Assembly: GCA_902783935.1 (NCBI GenBank)
Contig: CACZTA010000017.1
Coordinates: forward strand, 1 to 7,721
Source of the DNA: an uncultured Lachnospiraceae bacterium
Lineage (GTDB): Bacteria > Bacillota > Clostridia > Lachnospirales > Lachnospiraceae
Direction: 5' to 3'
Length of the DNA stretch: 7,721 nucleotides
In this document: in pieces, positions 1 to 7,023 of the stretch
How positions within the stretch are numbered: the first letter of the stretch is position 1
How the letters are laid out: every line of letters starts with the position of its first letter
Notes under the pieces: model-generated
The model's input: only the letters and a program-made list of their open reading frames with translations
What the model was told of the DNA's origin: nothing
Database searches by the model: none
Program-made: the position numbers and the translations under genes

Positions 1-925
1 AGATCTCCAGGAGATCGGTGAGAACCGGTATTTTAAGGTCTACGACGATTACCAGCTTGAGTATATTGTAATCGCTTCCGGATCCGAAGACACGTTTATG
101 GTCGGCAAACTGGCTGCATTCCAGATCCAGAATCTGCTGATCGCGTATAAAGAACATTTTGACAAGGATAACTTCATTAAAAACCTCCTTCTCGATAATC
201 TGCTCCTTGTCGATGTGTATAACAGGGCCAAGAGGCTGCATATCGCTACGGATACGCGGAGGGTGGTCTACATTCTCGAATCCGAGCAGAGCAAGGATTA
301 CAGTACGCTCGAGGCTGTGAAGTCGCTGTTTGCGAAAGCCAGACATGATTATGTCACAGCTGTCGACGAGAAGTCGATCATCGTGATCAAGGAGTTCGCG
401 GACGACGCCGGCCAGAAAGAGATGGCGGACGTTGCGAAGATGATCGTGGAAGCGCTGGAAGACCGGAACCGCGGCAGCATGCATGTGGCGTACGGCAGTG
501 CCGTCCCCGAGATCAAGGAAGTTTCCCGCTCTTATAAAGAAGCGCGGATGGCGCTCGATGTCGGGAAGATCTTCTTTGAAGACCAGAATATTATCGCTTA
601 CAGCCAGCTCGGGATCGGCCGCCTGATTTACCAGCTGCCCATCCCGCTGTGCAAGATGTTTATCCGGGAGATTTTTACAGTGAAGGCGCCGGACGATTTT
701 GACGAGGAGACACTGGCGACGATCAATAAATTCTTTGAGAATTCGCTGAATGTTTCCGAGACGAGCCGGCAGCTGTACATTCACAGGAATACGCTGGTTT
801 ACCGGCTGGATAAGCTCCAGAAGAGCACCGGGCTTGATCTGAGGGTATTTGATGACGCCATTACGTTCAAGATTGCGCTGATGGTTGTCAAATACATGAA
901 GTATATGGAAACACTTGAGTACTAA
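1..925 (+). CDS. PucR/CdaR-type helix-turn-helix transcriptional regulator, 5'-truncated
   Basis: The reading frame is open from base 2 with no stop, so the start lies upstream of the window; 307 residues are visible, ending at TAA 923-925. The ATG at 98 is internal, because protein-like sequence continues upstream of it. The C-terminus (about visible residues 239-298) matches the PucR-type helix-turn-helix: an N-V-S-E-T-S-R-Q-L stretch followed by HRNTLVYRLDKL at 261-272. The part before it (about 85-195) looks like the degenerate GGDEF-like domain usual in this family, with a Y-KEARMALDVG helix. Family members are DNA-binding regulators of catabolic or sugar-diacid genes, but the ligand cannot be read here and the sensory N-terminus is mostly missing. 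A terminator follows directly, so this gene ends its own transcript. No partner operon is visible. Family assignment is fairly firm; the regulatory target is unknown. Confidence 0.82.
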   Translation, partial: DLQEIGENRYFKVYDDYQLEYIVIASGSEDTFMVGKLAAFQIQNLLIAYKEHFDKDNFIKNLLLDNLLLVDVYNRAKRLHIATDTRRVVYILESEQSKDYSTLEAVKSLFAKARHDYVTAVDEKSIIVIKEFADDAGQKEMADVAKMIVEALEDRNRGSMHVAYGSAVPEIKEVSRSYKEARMALDVGKIFFEDQNIIAYSQLGIGRLIYQLPIPLCKMFIREIFTVKAPDDFDEETLATINKFFENSLNVSETSRQLYIHRNTLVYRLDKLQKSTGLDLRVFDDAITFKIALMVVKYMKYMETLEY

Positions 926-943
926 ACAGTAAAAGATTATAAT
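915..943 (+). promoter_or_regulatory. Putative sigma-A-type promoter for uvrB
   Basis: The sequence shows TTGAGT at 915-920 (four of six bases match the -35 consensus), a 17-bp spacer, and a perfect TATAAT at 938-943. Transcription would start near base 950. The -35 box lies inside the last codons of the upstream regulator gene. This is the only good promoter match just ahead of uvrB, and the terminator that follows would otherwise cut uvrB off from upstream transcription. The oddity is that the predicted start falls at the base of that terminator hairpin. It is a motif match only. Confidence 0.6.
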
Positions 944-947
944 GAAC

Positions 948-989
948 GGGCGGTGCGGGAGACTGATCCTGCACAGCCTCTTTTTATTT
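948..989 (+). terminator. Intrinsic terminator after the PucR-type regulator gene
   Basis: An 8-bp stem pairs 953-960 (GTGCGGGA) with 967-974 (TCCTGCAC), with one G-U wobble and a six-base loop. Beyond a single G/A mismatch the stem extends by three more pairs (949-951 with 976-978). The T-rich tract TCTTTTTATTT at 979-989 follows. This is a classic Rho-independent terminator, 23 bases after the regulator stop codon. The reverse strand has no T tract, so it works in one direction only. It lies in the leader of uvrB and may also act on transcripts from the 915-943 promoter. Confidence 0.8.
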
Positions 990-995
990 GAACGG

Positions 996-1003
996 AAGGA
1001 GGT
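996..1003 (+). promoter_or_regulatory. Shine-Dalgarno site of uvrB
   Basis: AAGGAGGT is a perfect complement to the 16S rRNA 3' end and lies four bases before the ATG at 1008. It decides the uvrB start, since the frame is open from an earlier ATG at 942 that has no such site. The bases 994-1003 can also pair with 976-985 in the RNA, which could mask the site. Confidence 0.85.
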
Positions 1004-1007
1004 GCGG

Positions 1008-3107
1008 ATGGAAGAGAGAAAATTTATACTGCATTCCGATTATGAGCCTACCGGAGACCAGCCGCAGGCGATAGAGGAGCTGGTCAGGGGATTCCGTGAG
1101 GGCAATCAGTGCCAGACACTTCTCGGTGTTACCGGATCCGGGAAAACGTTTACCATGGCCAATGTGATCCGCGAGCTGAACAAGCCCACGCTGGTCATCG
1201 CCCATAATAAGACGCTGGCTGCCCAGCTCTACAGCGAATTCCGTGAATTCTTTCCGGAAAACGCCGTCGAGTATTTTGTGAGTTACTATGATTATTATCA
1301 GCCTGAAGCTTATGTCCCGTCTTCGGACACTTATATTGCAAAGGATTCGGCAGTCAACGATGAGATCGACAAGCTGAGGCTTTCTGCGCTCTCTTCCCTA
1401 AGTGAGCGGCGTGACGTGGTCATTGTATCATCAGTCAGCTGCATTTACGGAATCGGTGCCCCGGATGATTTCATGAATATGATGACTTCCGTGAGACCGG
1501 GGATGGAAAAGGACCGGGACACGCTCATCCGCGAACTGATCGACATGCAGTACGAGCGGAATGAAATTGATTTTCACAGAGGGACTTTCAGGGTGAAGGG
1601 AGATACCGTGGAGGTCATTCCCGCAGATGTCAATGATTATGCCCTGCGGATCGAGTTTTTCGGGGATGAAATTGACCGCGTTTCAAAAACTGACCTTCTG
1701 AGCGGCAGAGTTCTGGCGGAACTCACCTATGCGCCGATTTATCCGGCTTCATTTTACGTCGTCCGCAGGGACCGGATGCTCGCTGCCTGTGACGCGATCG
1801 AGGAAGAAAAAGAAGAGCGGGTACGTTTCTTTAAATCAGAAGACAAACTGATTGAGGCCCAGCGGATCGAGGAGCGGACGGATTTTGACGTGGAAATGCT
1901 CAGGGAGACGGGAATCTGTTCGGGAATTGAGAATTATTCGCGCCATCTGACGGGACGGAGTGAAGGACAGCCGCCGTATACGCTGATTGATTACTTTAAT
2001 GACGACTTTCTGATCATTATCGATGAATCCCATAAGACGGTTCCCCAGATCGGGAGTATGTACAACGGGGACAGGAGCCGCAAGACGACGCTTGTGGACT
2101 ACGGATTCCGCCTCCCGAGCGCGCTCGACAACAGGCCGCTGAATTTCGGGGAATTCGAGGACCGGATTGACCAGGTCCTGTTTGTGTCGGCGACCCCGGG
2201 AGAGTATGAGGCTTCCCATGAAGTTCTCCGGGCCGAACAGGTCATCCGCCCCACCGGCCTGCTGGACCCGGAAGTATCCGTGAGGAGTGTGACGGGGCAG
2301 ATCGATGACCTGATTGCGGAAATAAGAAAAGAGACAGAAGATCACAATAAGGTACTCGTGACGACCCTGACCAAGCGGATGGCCGAGGACCTGACGGATT
2401 ATATGAAGGAGCTGGGGATAAGGGTCCGGTATCTGCATTCAGATATTGATACCCTTGAGCGGACAGAGATCATCCGGGATATGAGGCTGGATGTCTTTGA
2501 TGTCCTCGTAGGAATCAACCTCCTGAGAGAGGGACTGGATATTCCGGAAATCACACTGGTGGCAATCCTCGATGCCGATAAAGAAGGATTCCTCCGCTCT
2601 GAGACATCCCTGATCCAGACGATCGGAAGGGCAGCACGGAATTCACACGGCCGCGTTATCATGTATGCTGACGTCATGACGGACTCCATGCGGAGAGCGA
2701 TTGACGAGACTTCGCGCCGGCGGCGCCTGCAGGAAGCGTATAATGAAGCACACGGAATTACCCCCCAGACGATCCGGAAGGCGGTGAGGGACCTGATTTC
2801 GACAGCGAGAGAAGTGGCGCAGACCGAGAAGAAACTCGGGAAAGACCCGGAGGATATGAACCGGGAAGAGCTGCTTGAACTGATAGAAAAGGTTGAGAAG
2901 CAGATGCGGGCAGCGGCTGCGGAACTGAACTTTGAGATGGCGGCCGATCTGCGTGACCAGATGGTTGAACTGAAGAAGAATCTGGACGATGCGGAGGATT
3001 CGGAGCGGCGGGTGCGGCAGGCAAACAGGGCGCGGAGGACCGCTGCAGAGCAGGTGCCGAAGAAATATAATAGGAAGAAACGGTATAACCGCGGAGGGAA
3101 GGCATGA
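1008..3107 (+). CDS. uvrB: UvrB, excinuclease ABC subunit B
   Basis: UvrB is the DNA-loading, damage-verifying subunit of the cytoplasmic UvrABC nucleotide excision repair system; UvrA delivers it to lesions and UvrC then cuts. The 699-residue protein has the full superfamily 2 helicase set: Walker A GVTGSGKT at 40-47 (K46), the tyrosine-rich beta-hairpin region from Y93 ([12 protein letters not shown]), DESH at 339-342, SATPGE at 394-399, and the C-terminal helicase motif I-GRAARN at 539-545. The UVR domain that contacts UvrC lies at about 625-659. After it comes a basic, Arg/Lys-rich tail (about 660-699), longer than in the textbook E. coli and B. subtilis proteins (about 660-675 residues). 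The start at 1008 is set by its Shine-Dalgarno site. No uvrA or uvrC is in the window and no LexA/DinR box was seen upstream. Identification is secure. Confidence 0.98.
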   Translation: MEERKFILHSDYEPTGDQPQAIEELVRGFREGNQCQTLLGVTGSGKTFTMANVIRELNKPTLVIAHNKTLAAQLYSEFREFFPENAVEYFVSYYDYYQPEAYVPSSDTYIAKDSAVNDEIDKLRLSALSSLSERRDVVIVSSVSCIYGIGAPDDFMNMMTSVRPGMEKDRDTLIRELIDMQYERNEIDFHRGTFRVKGDTVEVIPADVNDYALRIEFFGDEIDRVSKTDLLSGRVLAELTYAPIYPASFYVVRRDRMLAACDAIEEEKEERVRFFKSEDKLIEAQRIEERTDFDVEMLRETGICSGIENYSRHLTGRSEGQPPYTLIDYFNDDFLIIIDESHKTVPQIGSMYNGDRSRKTTLVDYGFRLPSALDNRPLNFGEFEDRIDQVLFVSATPGEYEASHEVLRAEQVIRPTGLLDPEVSVRSVTGQIDDLIAEIRKETEDHNKVLVTTLTKRMAEDLTDYMKELGIRVRYLHSDIDTLERTEIIRDMRLDVFDVLVGINLLREGLDIPEITLVAILDADKEGFLRSETSLIQTIGRAARNSHGRVIMYADVMTDSMRRAIDETSRRRRLQEAYNEAHGITPQTIRKAVRDLISTAREVAQTEKKLGKDPEDMNREELLELIEKVEKQMRAAAAELNFEMAADLRDQMVELKKNLDDAEDSERRVRQANRARRTAAEQVPKKYNRKKRYNRGGKA

Positions 3108-3123
3108 GGCTTTCCCTCTTTTT
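3094..3123 (+). terminator. Intrinsic terminator overlapping the uvrB stop codon
   Basis: Ten base pairs (3094-3103 with 3109-3118, one G-U wobble) enclose a five-base loop, followed by TTTTT at 3119-3123. The TGA stop of uvrB (3105-3107) begins in the loop, and the whole 5' arm is coding sequence. It separates uvrB from the heat-shock promoter 30 bases downstream. There is no T tract on the other strand, so it is unidirectional. Confidence 0.88.
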
Positions 3124-3152
3124 GTGAGTGTGAATAATTTCTCTGAAAACTG

Positions 3153-3181
3153 TTGACACGCGGGAGAGGCAGGTGTATATT
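3153..3181 (+). promoter_or_regulatory. Sigma-A-type promoter of the hrcA-grpE-dnaK-dnaJ operon
   Basis: TTGACA (perfect -35) at 3153-3158, a 17-bp spacer, and TATATT (five of six) at 3176-3181. The predicted start is near 3188, giving a leader of about 52 bases before the hrcA start. The CIRCE operator begins about six bases downstream of that start point, the usual arrangement for HrcA repression: a strong housekeeping promoter held down by the repressor. Confidence 0.88.
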
Positions 3182-3192
3182 CTGTTTAGATG

Positions 3193-3219
3193 TTAGCACT
3201 CCATAGAAAAGAGTGCTAA
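3193..3219 (+). promoter_or_regulatory. CIRCE operator (HrcA binding site)
   Basis: TTAGCACTC (3193-3201), nine bases, then GAGTGCTAA (3211-3219). This is an exact match to the CIRCE inverted repeat with its standard 9-9-9 layout and no mismatches. HrcA binds it as a dimer and blocks transcription of the operon, including its own gene. The same repeat can form a hairpin in the mRNA leader, which in other species affects transcript stability. It is the only CIRCE in the window. Confidence 0.98.
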
Positions 3220-3224
3220 TAACA

Positions 3225-3231
3225 GAAAGGA
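3225..3231 (+). promoter_or_regulatory. Shine-Dalgarno site of hrcA
   Basis: GAAAGGA lies eight bases before the TTG at 3240. It fixes a TTG start just downstream of CIRCE, rather than the in-frame GTG at 3213, which lies inside the operator and has no ribosome site. Confidence 0.72.
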
Positions 3232-3239
3232 AACGTGTT

Positions 3240-4310
3240 TTGGAACTGGATGCAAGAAAAGAAACCATATTGGATGCGATTATACAGACCTACCTGAAAA
3301 CAGGTGAGCCTGTTGGTTCGCGTACCATTTCCAAGTATACGGATCTGAATCTGAGCTCCGCTACGATCCGGAATGAAATGTCGGATCTTGAGGAGATGGG
3401 ATACATCATCCAGCCGCATACGTCGGCCGGGCGTATTCCGACGGACCGGGCATACAGGCTGTATGTTGACAGGCTCGTTGTAAAGAAGACAGAACAGGTC
3501 ACGGCAATGAACAGCCTCATGATCGCGAAGACCAGCCGGATGGAGGAGGTCCTGAAGCAGGTTGTACGGCTTCTGGCAAGCAATACAAACTACACGGCCA
3601 TGCTGTCGGCTCCTTCCTATAAGGGTAACAAGGTCAAATTTATCCAGCTGTCAAAGCTGAATCCGAGACAGCTGCTGAATGTCGTCGTGATCGAGGGAAA
3701 TATCGTCAAGAATCATATAATTGATCTGAAGGACGACATTACCGAGGAACAGGTTCTGAAGCTGAATCTCCTGCTGAATACAAGATTCAACGGGCTGACT
3801 CTTTCGGAGATCAATCTCGGTCTCATCTCAAATGTGAAAGAGGAAGCGGGCAGCCACAGCGAAATCGTATCGGAAGTACTCGATACGATCGCTGAAGTCA
3901 TCCGCGCCGAGACCGACGAAGACATGAAGATCTACACAAGCGGAGCAAACAATATTTTCAAATACCCGGAGCTCTCTGACAGTGAACGCGCGAGCCGGCT
4001 GATCTCCACGCTGGAGGAGAAGGATGTCCTCCAGGATTTCGTGAAAGCATCAGATGAAAGCGGCAGCGGGATACAGGTGTACATCGGAGAGGAGAGCCCG
4101 GTTGAATCCATGAAAGACTGCAGTGTGGTCACCGCGACGTATGAGCTCGGAGACGGCCTGCAGGGGACGATCGGCATCATCGGTCCGAAGCGCATGGATT
4201 ATGAGCGCGTCATGGACAGTCTGAAAACTGTAAGGGCTTCCCTGAACGAAGTGTTCGGTCTTCCGGAGAACCGGCAGATCCCCGGAAAAAATGAAGAAAG
4301 TGAGGCATAG
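3240..4310 (+). CDS. hrcA: HrcA, heat-inducible transcription repressor
   Basis: HrcA binds CIRCE and represses class I heat-shock genes; in studied species GroEL keeps it active, so stress relieves repression. From the TTG at 3240 the protein has 356 residues, close to the family's usual 340-350. The N-terminus carries the winged-helix domain: L-D-A-R-K near residue 3, TGEPVGSRTISK at 21-32, the recognition helix LSSATIRNEMSDLEE at 38-52, and the H-T-S-A-G-R-I-P-T-D-R-AYR wing at 60-73. The middle and C-terminal regions match the GAF-like and dimerisation parts of the family, including the late GTIGIIGPKRMDYERVM segment. The last 15 or so residues are a polar tail. It is the first gene of the operon, sits directly behind its own operator, and ends eight bases before grpE. 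Start choice is good but TTG starts are less certain than ATG. Confidence 0.97.
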   Translation: MELDARKETILDAIIQTYLKTGEPVGSRTISKYTDLNLSSATIRNEMSDLEEMGYIIQPHTSAGRIPTDRAYRLYVDRLVVKKTEQVTAMNSLMIAKTSRMEEVLKQVVRLLASNTNYTAMLSAPSYKGNKVKFIQLSKLNPRQLLNVVVIEGNIVKNHIIDLKDDITEEQVLKLNLLLNTRFNGLTLSEINLGLISNVKEEAGSHSEIVSEVLDTIAEVIRAETDEDMKIYTSGANNIFKYPELSDSERASRLISTLEEKDVLQDFVKASDESGSGIQVYIGEESPVESMKDCSVVTATYELGDGLQGTIGIIGPKRMDYERVMDSLKTVRASLNEVFGLPENRQIPGKNEESEA

Positions 4311-4316
4311 GGAAAG
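4309..4316 (+). promoter_or_regulatory. Weak Shine-Dalgarno site of grpE
   Basis: AGGGAAAG overlaps the last bases of the hrcA stop codon and ends two bases before the TTG at 4319. The AGGGA core is five bases from the start. It is a poor match to the consensus, but no other start is possible nearby: an in-frame stop lies at 4301-4303 and the next in-frame ATG is far inside the gene. Translation may depend on coupling to hrcA. Confidence 0.5.
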
Positions 4317-4318
4317 CG

Positions 4319-4990
4319 TTGAGCGAAAAGAGCCGTCGTTCTGAAGAAGAACTGGAGAAAACAGAGAATTCAGAAGATATAGAGATAACAGAAGGTACAG
4401 AGAAAACAGAAACTGCAGAAGCACCGGAGACAGCCGGGTCGGAGGCGGATCCCGAAAGCGGGACGGAGCCTGCTTCCGATGAAGCGGATTCTGAACAGGA
4501 AGCCTCCGGGAAAGACGACAGTCCCCTGACCCGGGCGGAGAAAAAAGCACTCGAAAAGCTTGAAAGCGCTTATGATGCGATGAAGGACAAGCACCTGCGG
4601 GTTCTGGCGGAGTATGAAAACTTCCGCAAGCGGACAGAGCGGGAGAAAGCGGATATTTACGCTTATGCGATCCGCGACGCGATGGATAAGCTGCTTCCCG
4701 TAATGGATAACCTCGAGCGGGGCGTTTCCGCGATCCCCGAGGATGCAGAGGGAGACCCGATTGCAGAGGGGATGAAACAGATCTGCAAACAGTTTGAAAA
4801 GGCACTTGAGGACATCGGCGTTAAACCGATGGATGCCAAGGGAAAGCCGTTCGACCCGGTTTATCACCAGGCGGTGATGCATGTGGAGGACCCGGAACTG
4901 GATAAAAATGTGGTCGCAGCGGAACTGTTGAAAGGATATACATATAAGGACACGGTCGTCCGTCACGCGATGGTTTCCGTGGCAAACTGA
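4319..4990 (+). CDS. grpE: GrpE, nucleotide exchange factor of DnaK
   Basis: GrpE is a dimeric cytoplasmic co-chaperone that opens the DnaK ATPase domain to release ADP, and it acts as a thermosensor in some species. The 223-residue protein begins with a long acidic, low-complexity segment (about 1-70, rich in Glu, Thr, Ser and Ala) of the disordered type common at GrpE N-termini. A long helix, the dimer coiled coil, spans about 73-135 and contains the typical LAEYENFRKRTEREK stretch. The C-terminal beta domain that contacts DnaK includes FDPVYHQAVMHVEDPE from residue 178 and ends GYTYKDTVVRHAMVSVAN. The start is TTG at 4319; the gene follows hrcA by eight bases and precedes dnaK by 47. The acidic region makes it slightly longer than many family members. 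Identity is secure; the start is likely. Confidence 0.96.
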   Translation: MSEKSRRSEEELEKTENSEDIEITEGTEKTETAEAPETAGSEADPESGTEPASDEADSEQEASGKDDSPLTRAEKKALEKLESAYDAMKDKHLRVLAEYENFRKRTEREKADIYAYAIRDAMDKLLPVMDNLERGVSAIPEDAEGDPIAEGMKQICKQFEKALEDIGVKPMDAKGKPFDPVYHQAVMHVEDPELDKNVVAAELLKGYTYKDTVVRHAMVSVAN

Positions 4991-5037
4991 TACAGAAAAT
5001 GATCAAATAGAATATACAGGCAGAGGAGATAGAGATT

Positions 5038-6888
5038 ATGAGTAAAATTATCGGTATCGATCTTGGAACAACTAACAGCTGTGTGGCAGTTATGGAAGGC
5101 GGCCAGCCCACTGTCATTGCAAATTCCGAAGGCGCAAGGACGACACCTTCCGTCGTGGCTTTTAAGGACGGCGAGCGTCTTGTCGGCGTGCTGGCAAAGA
5201 ACCAGGCAGTGACAAATTCCGCCAATACGATTTCTTCCATCAAGAGAAAGATGGGAACCAGTGAAAAAGTGACAGCCGGCGGCAAGAGCTATACACCGCA
5301 GGAGATTTCCGCCATGATCCTTCAGAAGCTGAAGAAGGATGCGGAGGCTTATCTCGGAGAAACCGTCAATGAAGCGGTTATCACCGTACCGGCATATTTC
5401 AACGATGCGCAGCGCCAGGCGACCAAGGACGCGGGCAAGATCGCAGGGCTCGAAGTAAAGCGTATTATCAATGAGCCGACAGCAGCAGCCCTGGCATACG
5501 GCCTTGATAATGAGAGCGACCAGAAAATTATGGTTTACGACCTCGGCGGCGGCACATTCGACGTTTCCATCATCGAGATCGGTGACGGCGTGATCGAAGT
5601 GCTCGCGGTTAACGGCGACAGCTACCTCGGCGGCGATGACTTTGACAACGCACTGACGAAGTACATGGTCGACGAGTTCAGGAAGAAGGAAGGCGTGGAT
5701 CTTTCACAGGATCCGATGTCCCTCCAGAGAATCCGTGAGGCGGCTGAGAAGGCGAAGAAGGAACTGTCCAATGCGACGACAACGAACATCAACCTTCCGT
5801 TTATTACTGCCGTAAATAATGTGCCGAAGCATTTCGATATGGACCTGACACGCGCCAAGTTCAACGAGCTGACACATGATCTTGTCGAGAGAACCGTAAC
5901 ACCGGTCCAGAAGGCGCTGTCTGATGCAGGCCTTACGGCAAATGACCTGACAAAGGTTCTCCTTGTCGGCGGATCTACAAGAATTCCGGCTGTTCAGGAC
6001 AAAGTCCGTGCGCTGACCGGCAAGGAACCCAGCAAGAACCTGAATCCGGACGAATGTGTCGCACTCGGAGCATCCATCCAGGGCGGCAAGCTCGCAGGCG
6101 ATTCCGGTGCCGGCGACATCCTGCTTCTCGATGTCACCCCGCTGTCTCTTTCCATCGAGACACTTGGCGGCGTTGCGACAAGGCTTATTGAACGCAATAC
6201 GACCATCCCGACAAAGAAGAGCCAGATCTTCTCGACAGCCCAGGACAACCAGCCGTCCGTCGAGATCAATGTCCTGCAGGGCGAGAGACAGTTCGCAAAA
6301 GACAATAAGTCCCTCGGACGCTTCATGCTGGACGGCATTGCGCCGGCGAGACGCGGTGTTCCCCAGATCGAGGTTACATTTGACATCGATGCGAACGGCA
6401 TCGTGAGTGTCTCCGCGAAGGATCTCGGAACGGGCAAGGAACAGCATATCACGATTACGGCGAGCTCCAATATGTCGGATGCCGATATCGACAAGGCTGT
6501 GAGAGAAGCACAGCAGTATGAAGCGGAAGACAGAAAGCGCAAGGAAGCTGTCGATACGAGAAATGAAGCGGACAGCATGGTCTTCCAGGTAGAAGATGCC
6601 ATGAAGAATGCCGGTGACAAGCTGGATCCGTCCAGCAGGTCCCAGGTAGAGGCGGATCTGCAGGAACTGAAGGATCTGCTCGCAAAGAATCCGGATGCAG
6701 CCTCCATGACGGATGCGGATGTTGACGCGATGAAAGCGGCAAAAGACAAGATGATGGGCAGTGCCCAGAACCTGTTTGCAAAGATGTATGAGCAGACACA
6801 GGGAGCAGGCCCGCAGGGCGGAGCCGGCACATCATCTTCAGGTAACGGCGACGACGATGTAGTGGACGCAGACTATACAGAGGTATGA
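5038..6888 (+). CDS. dnaK: DnaK, Hsp70 chaperone
   Basis: DnaK is the ATP-driven Hsp70 that binds exposed hydrophobic peptides in the cytoplasm, working with DnaJ and GrpE. The 616-residue protein is full length. ATPase motifs: [10 protein letters not shown] at 5-14, the catalytic lysine K69 (aligned by eye to E. coli K70), [12 protein letters not shown] near 166-177, and [10 protein letters not shown] near 308-317. The interdomain linker [10 protein letters not shown] lies at about 362-371. The peptide-binding beta domain and helical lid follow, then a Gly/Ser-rich tail ending [12 protein letters not shown]. The stretch after K69 lacks the insert present in Gram-negative DnaK, a known mark of Gram-positive lineages. 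Two residues differ from the usual family pattern: S372 (usually Gly in LSLGIET) and R438 (usually Pro in PPAPRG). AGAGGAG at 5022-5028, nine bases before the ATG, is the strongest ribosome site in the operon. Confidence 0.99.
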   Translation: MSKIIGIDLGTTNSCVAVMEGGQPTVIANSEGARTTPSVVAFKDGERLVGVLAKNQAVTNSANTISSIKRKMGTSEKVTAGGKSYTPQEISAMILQKLKKDAEAYLGETVNEAVITVPAYFNDAQRQATKDAGKIAGLEVKRIINEPTAAALAYGLDNESDQKIMVYDLGGGTFDVSIIEIGDGVIEVLAVNGDSYLGGDDFDNALTKYMVDEFRKKEGVDLSQDPMSLQRIREAAEKAKKELSNATTTNINLPFITAVNNVPKHFDMDLTRAKFNELTHDLVERTVTPVQKALSDAGLTANDLTKVLLVGGSTRIPAVQDKVRALTGKEPSKNLNPDECVALGASIQGGKLAGDSGAGDILLLDVTPLSLSIETLGGVATRLIERNTTIPTKKSQIFSTAQDNQPSVEINVLQGERQFAKDNKSLGRFMLDGIAPARRGVPQIEVTFDIDANGIVSVSAKDLGTGKEQHITITASSNMSDADIDKAVREAQQYEAEDRKRKEAVDTRNEADSMVFQVEDAMKNAGDKLDPSSRSQVEADLQELKDLLAKNPDAASMTDADVDAMKAAKDKMMGSAQNLFAKMYEQTQGAGPQGGAGTSSSGNGDDDVVDADYTEV

Positions 6889-6953
6889 CGGAACTGAGGG
6901 AGCATTTGAGTGCACGTATATCTGAACAATCAGTATGACAGATGAACGACAGA

Positions 6954-6984
6954 GGCTGCTGCACAGGATTTATGTGCAGCAGCC
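6954..6984 (+). promoter_or_regulatory. Perfect 12-bp hairpin between dnaK and dnaJ
   Basis: GGCTGCTGCACA (6954-6965) is exactly complementary to TGTGCAGCAGCC (6973-6984) with a seven-base loop, GGATTTA. The bases after it (CTTTGGG) include only three Ts, so it is not a standard terminator. It most likely acts as a leaky terminator, an RNase-protected 3' end for dnaK mRNA, or a processing site that lowers dnaJ relative to dnaK. The rest of the 135-base gap (6889-7023) shows no convincing promoter or gene. Confidence 0.7.
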
Positions 6985-7023
6985 CTTTGGGCGTCTGCCG
7001 GAAAACATGAGCGGGACAGAAAG

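Noticed and set aside
942..1007. An in-frame upstream ATG at 942 that would add 22 residues to UvrB
   Set aside because: It lies inside the -10 box, ahead of the predicted transcription start, has no Shine-Dalgarno site, and its translation crosses the terminator with no UvrB-like sequence. The ATG at 1008 has a perfect ribosome site.
930..1007. A LexA/DinR (SOS) box upstream of uvrB
   Set aside because: The only candidate, GAAC at 944-947, is not followed by a matching GTTC half-site at the required distance, so SOS control cannot be claimed.
3213..3239. An in-frame GTG start for hrcA at 3213
   Set aside because: It lies within the right arm of CIRCE and has no ribosome site; HrcA-like sequence begins at the TTG at 3240.
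2399..3268. A 289-residue minus-strand open frame opposite the uvrB end and hrcA start
   Set aside because: It is composed largely of Ser and Arg, as expected for the complement of Glu/Arg-rich coding sequence. It crosses the terminator, promoter and CIRCE and shows no recognisable domain or ribosome site.
4360..4440. An apparent short-repeat tract in the 5' part of grpE
   Set aside because: The recurring ACAGA-like bases encode the Glu/Thr-rich acidic N-terminus. The copies are irregular and this is low-complexity coding sequence typical of GrpE, not a true tandem repeat.
4991..5037. A separate dnaK promoter (TAGAAT at 5008-5013)
   Set aside because: There is no -35 match at the right distance, and the 47-base gap otherwise holds only the dnaK ribosome site.
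5704..6830. Two long minus-strand open frames (about 250-280 residues) opposite dnaK
   Set aside because: Long antisense frames opposite hsp70 genes are a well-known by-product of biased codon use. The two overlap each other in different frames and show no protein family features.
6906..6939. A separate dnaJ promoter (TTGAGT at 6906-6911)
   Set aside because: No acceptable -10 box is found 16-18 bp downstream; TATGAC at 6934-6939 is 22 bp away.
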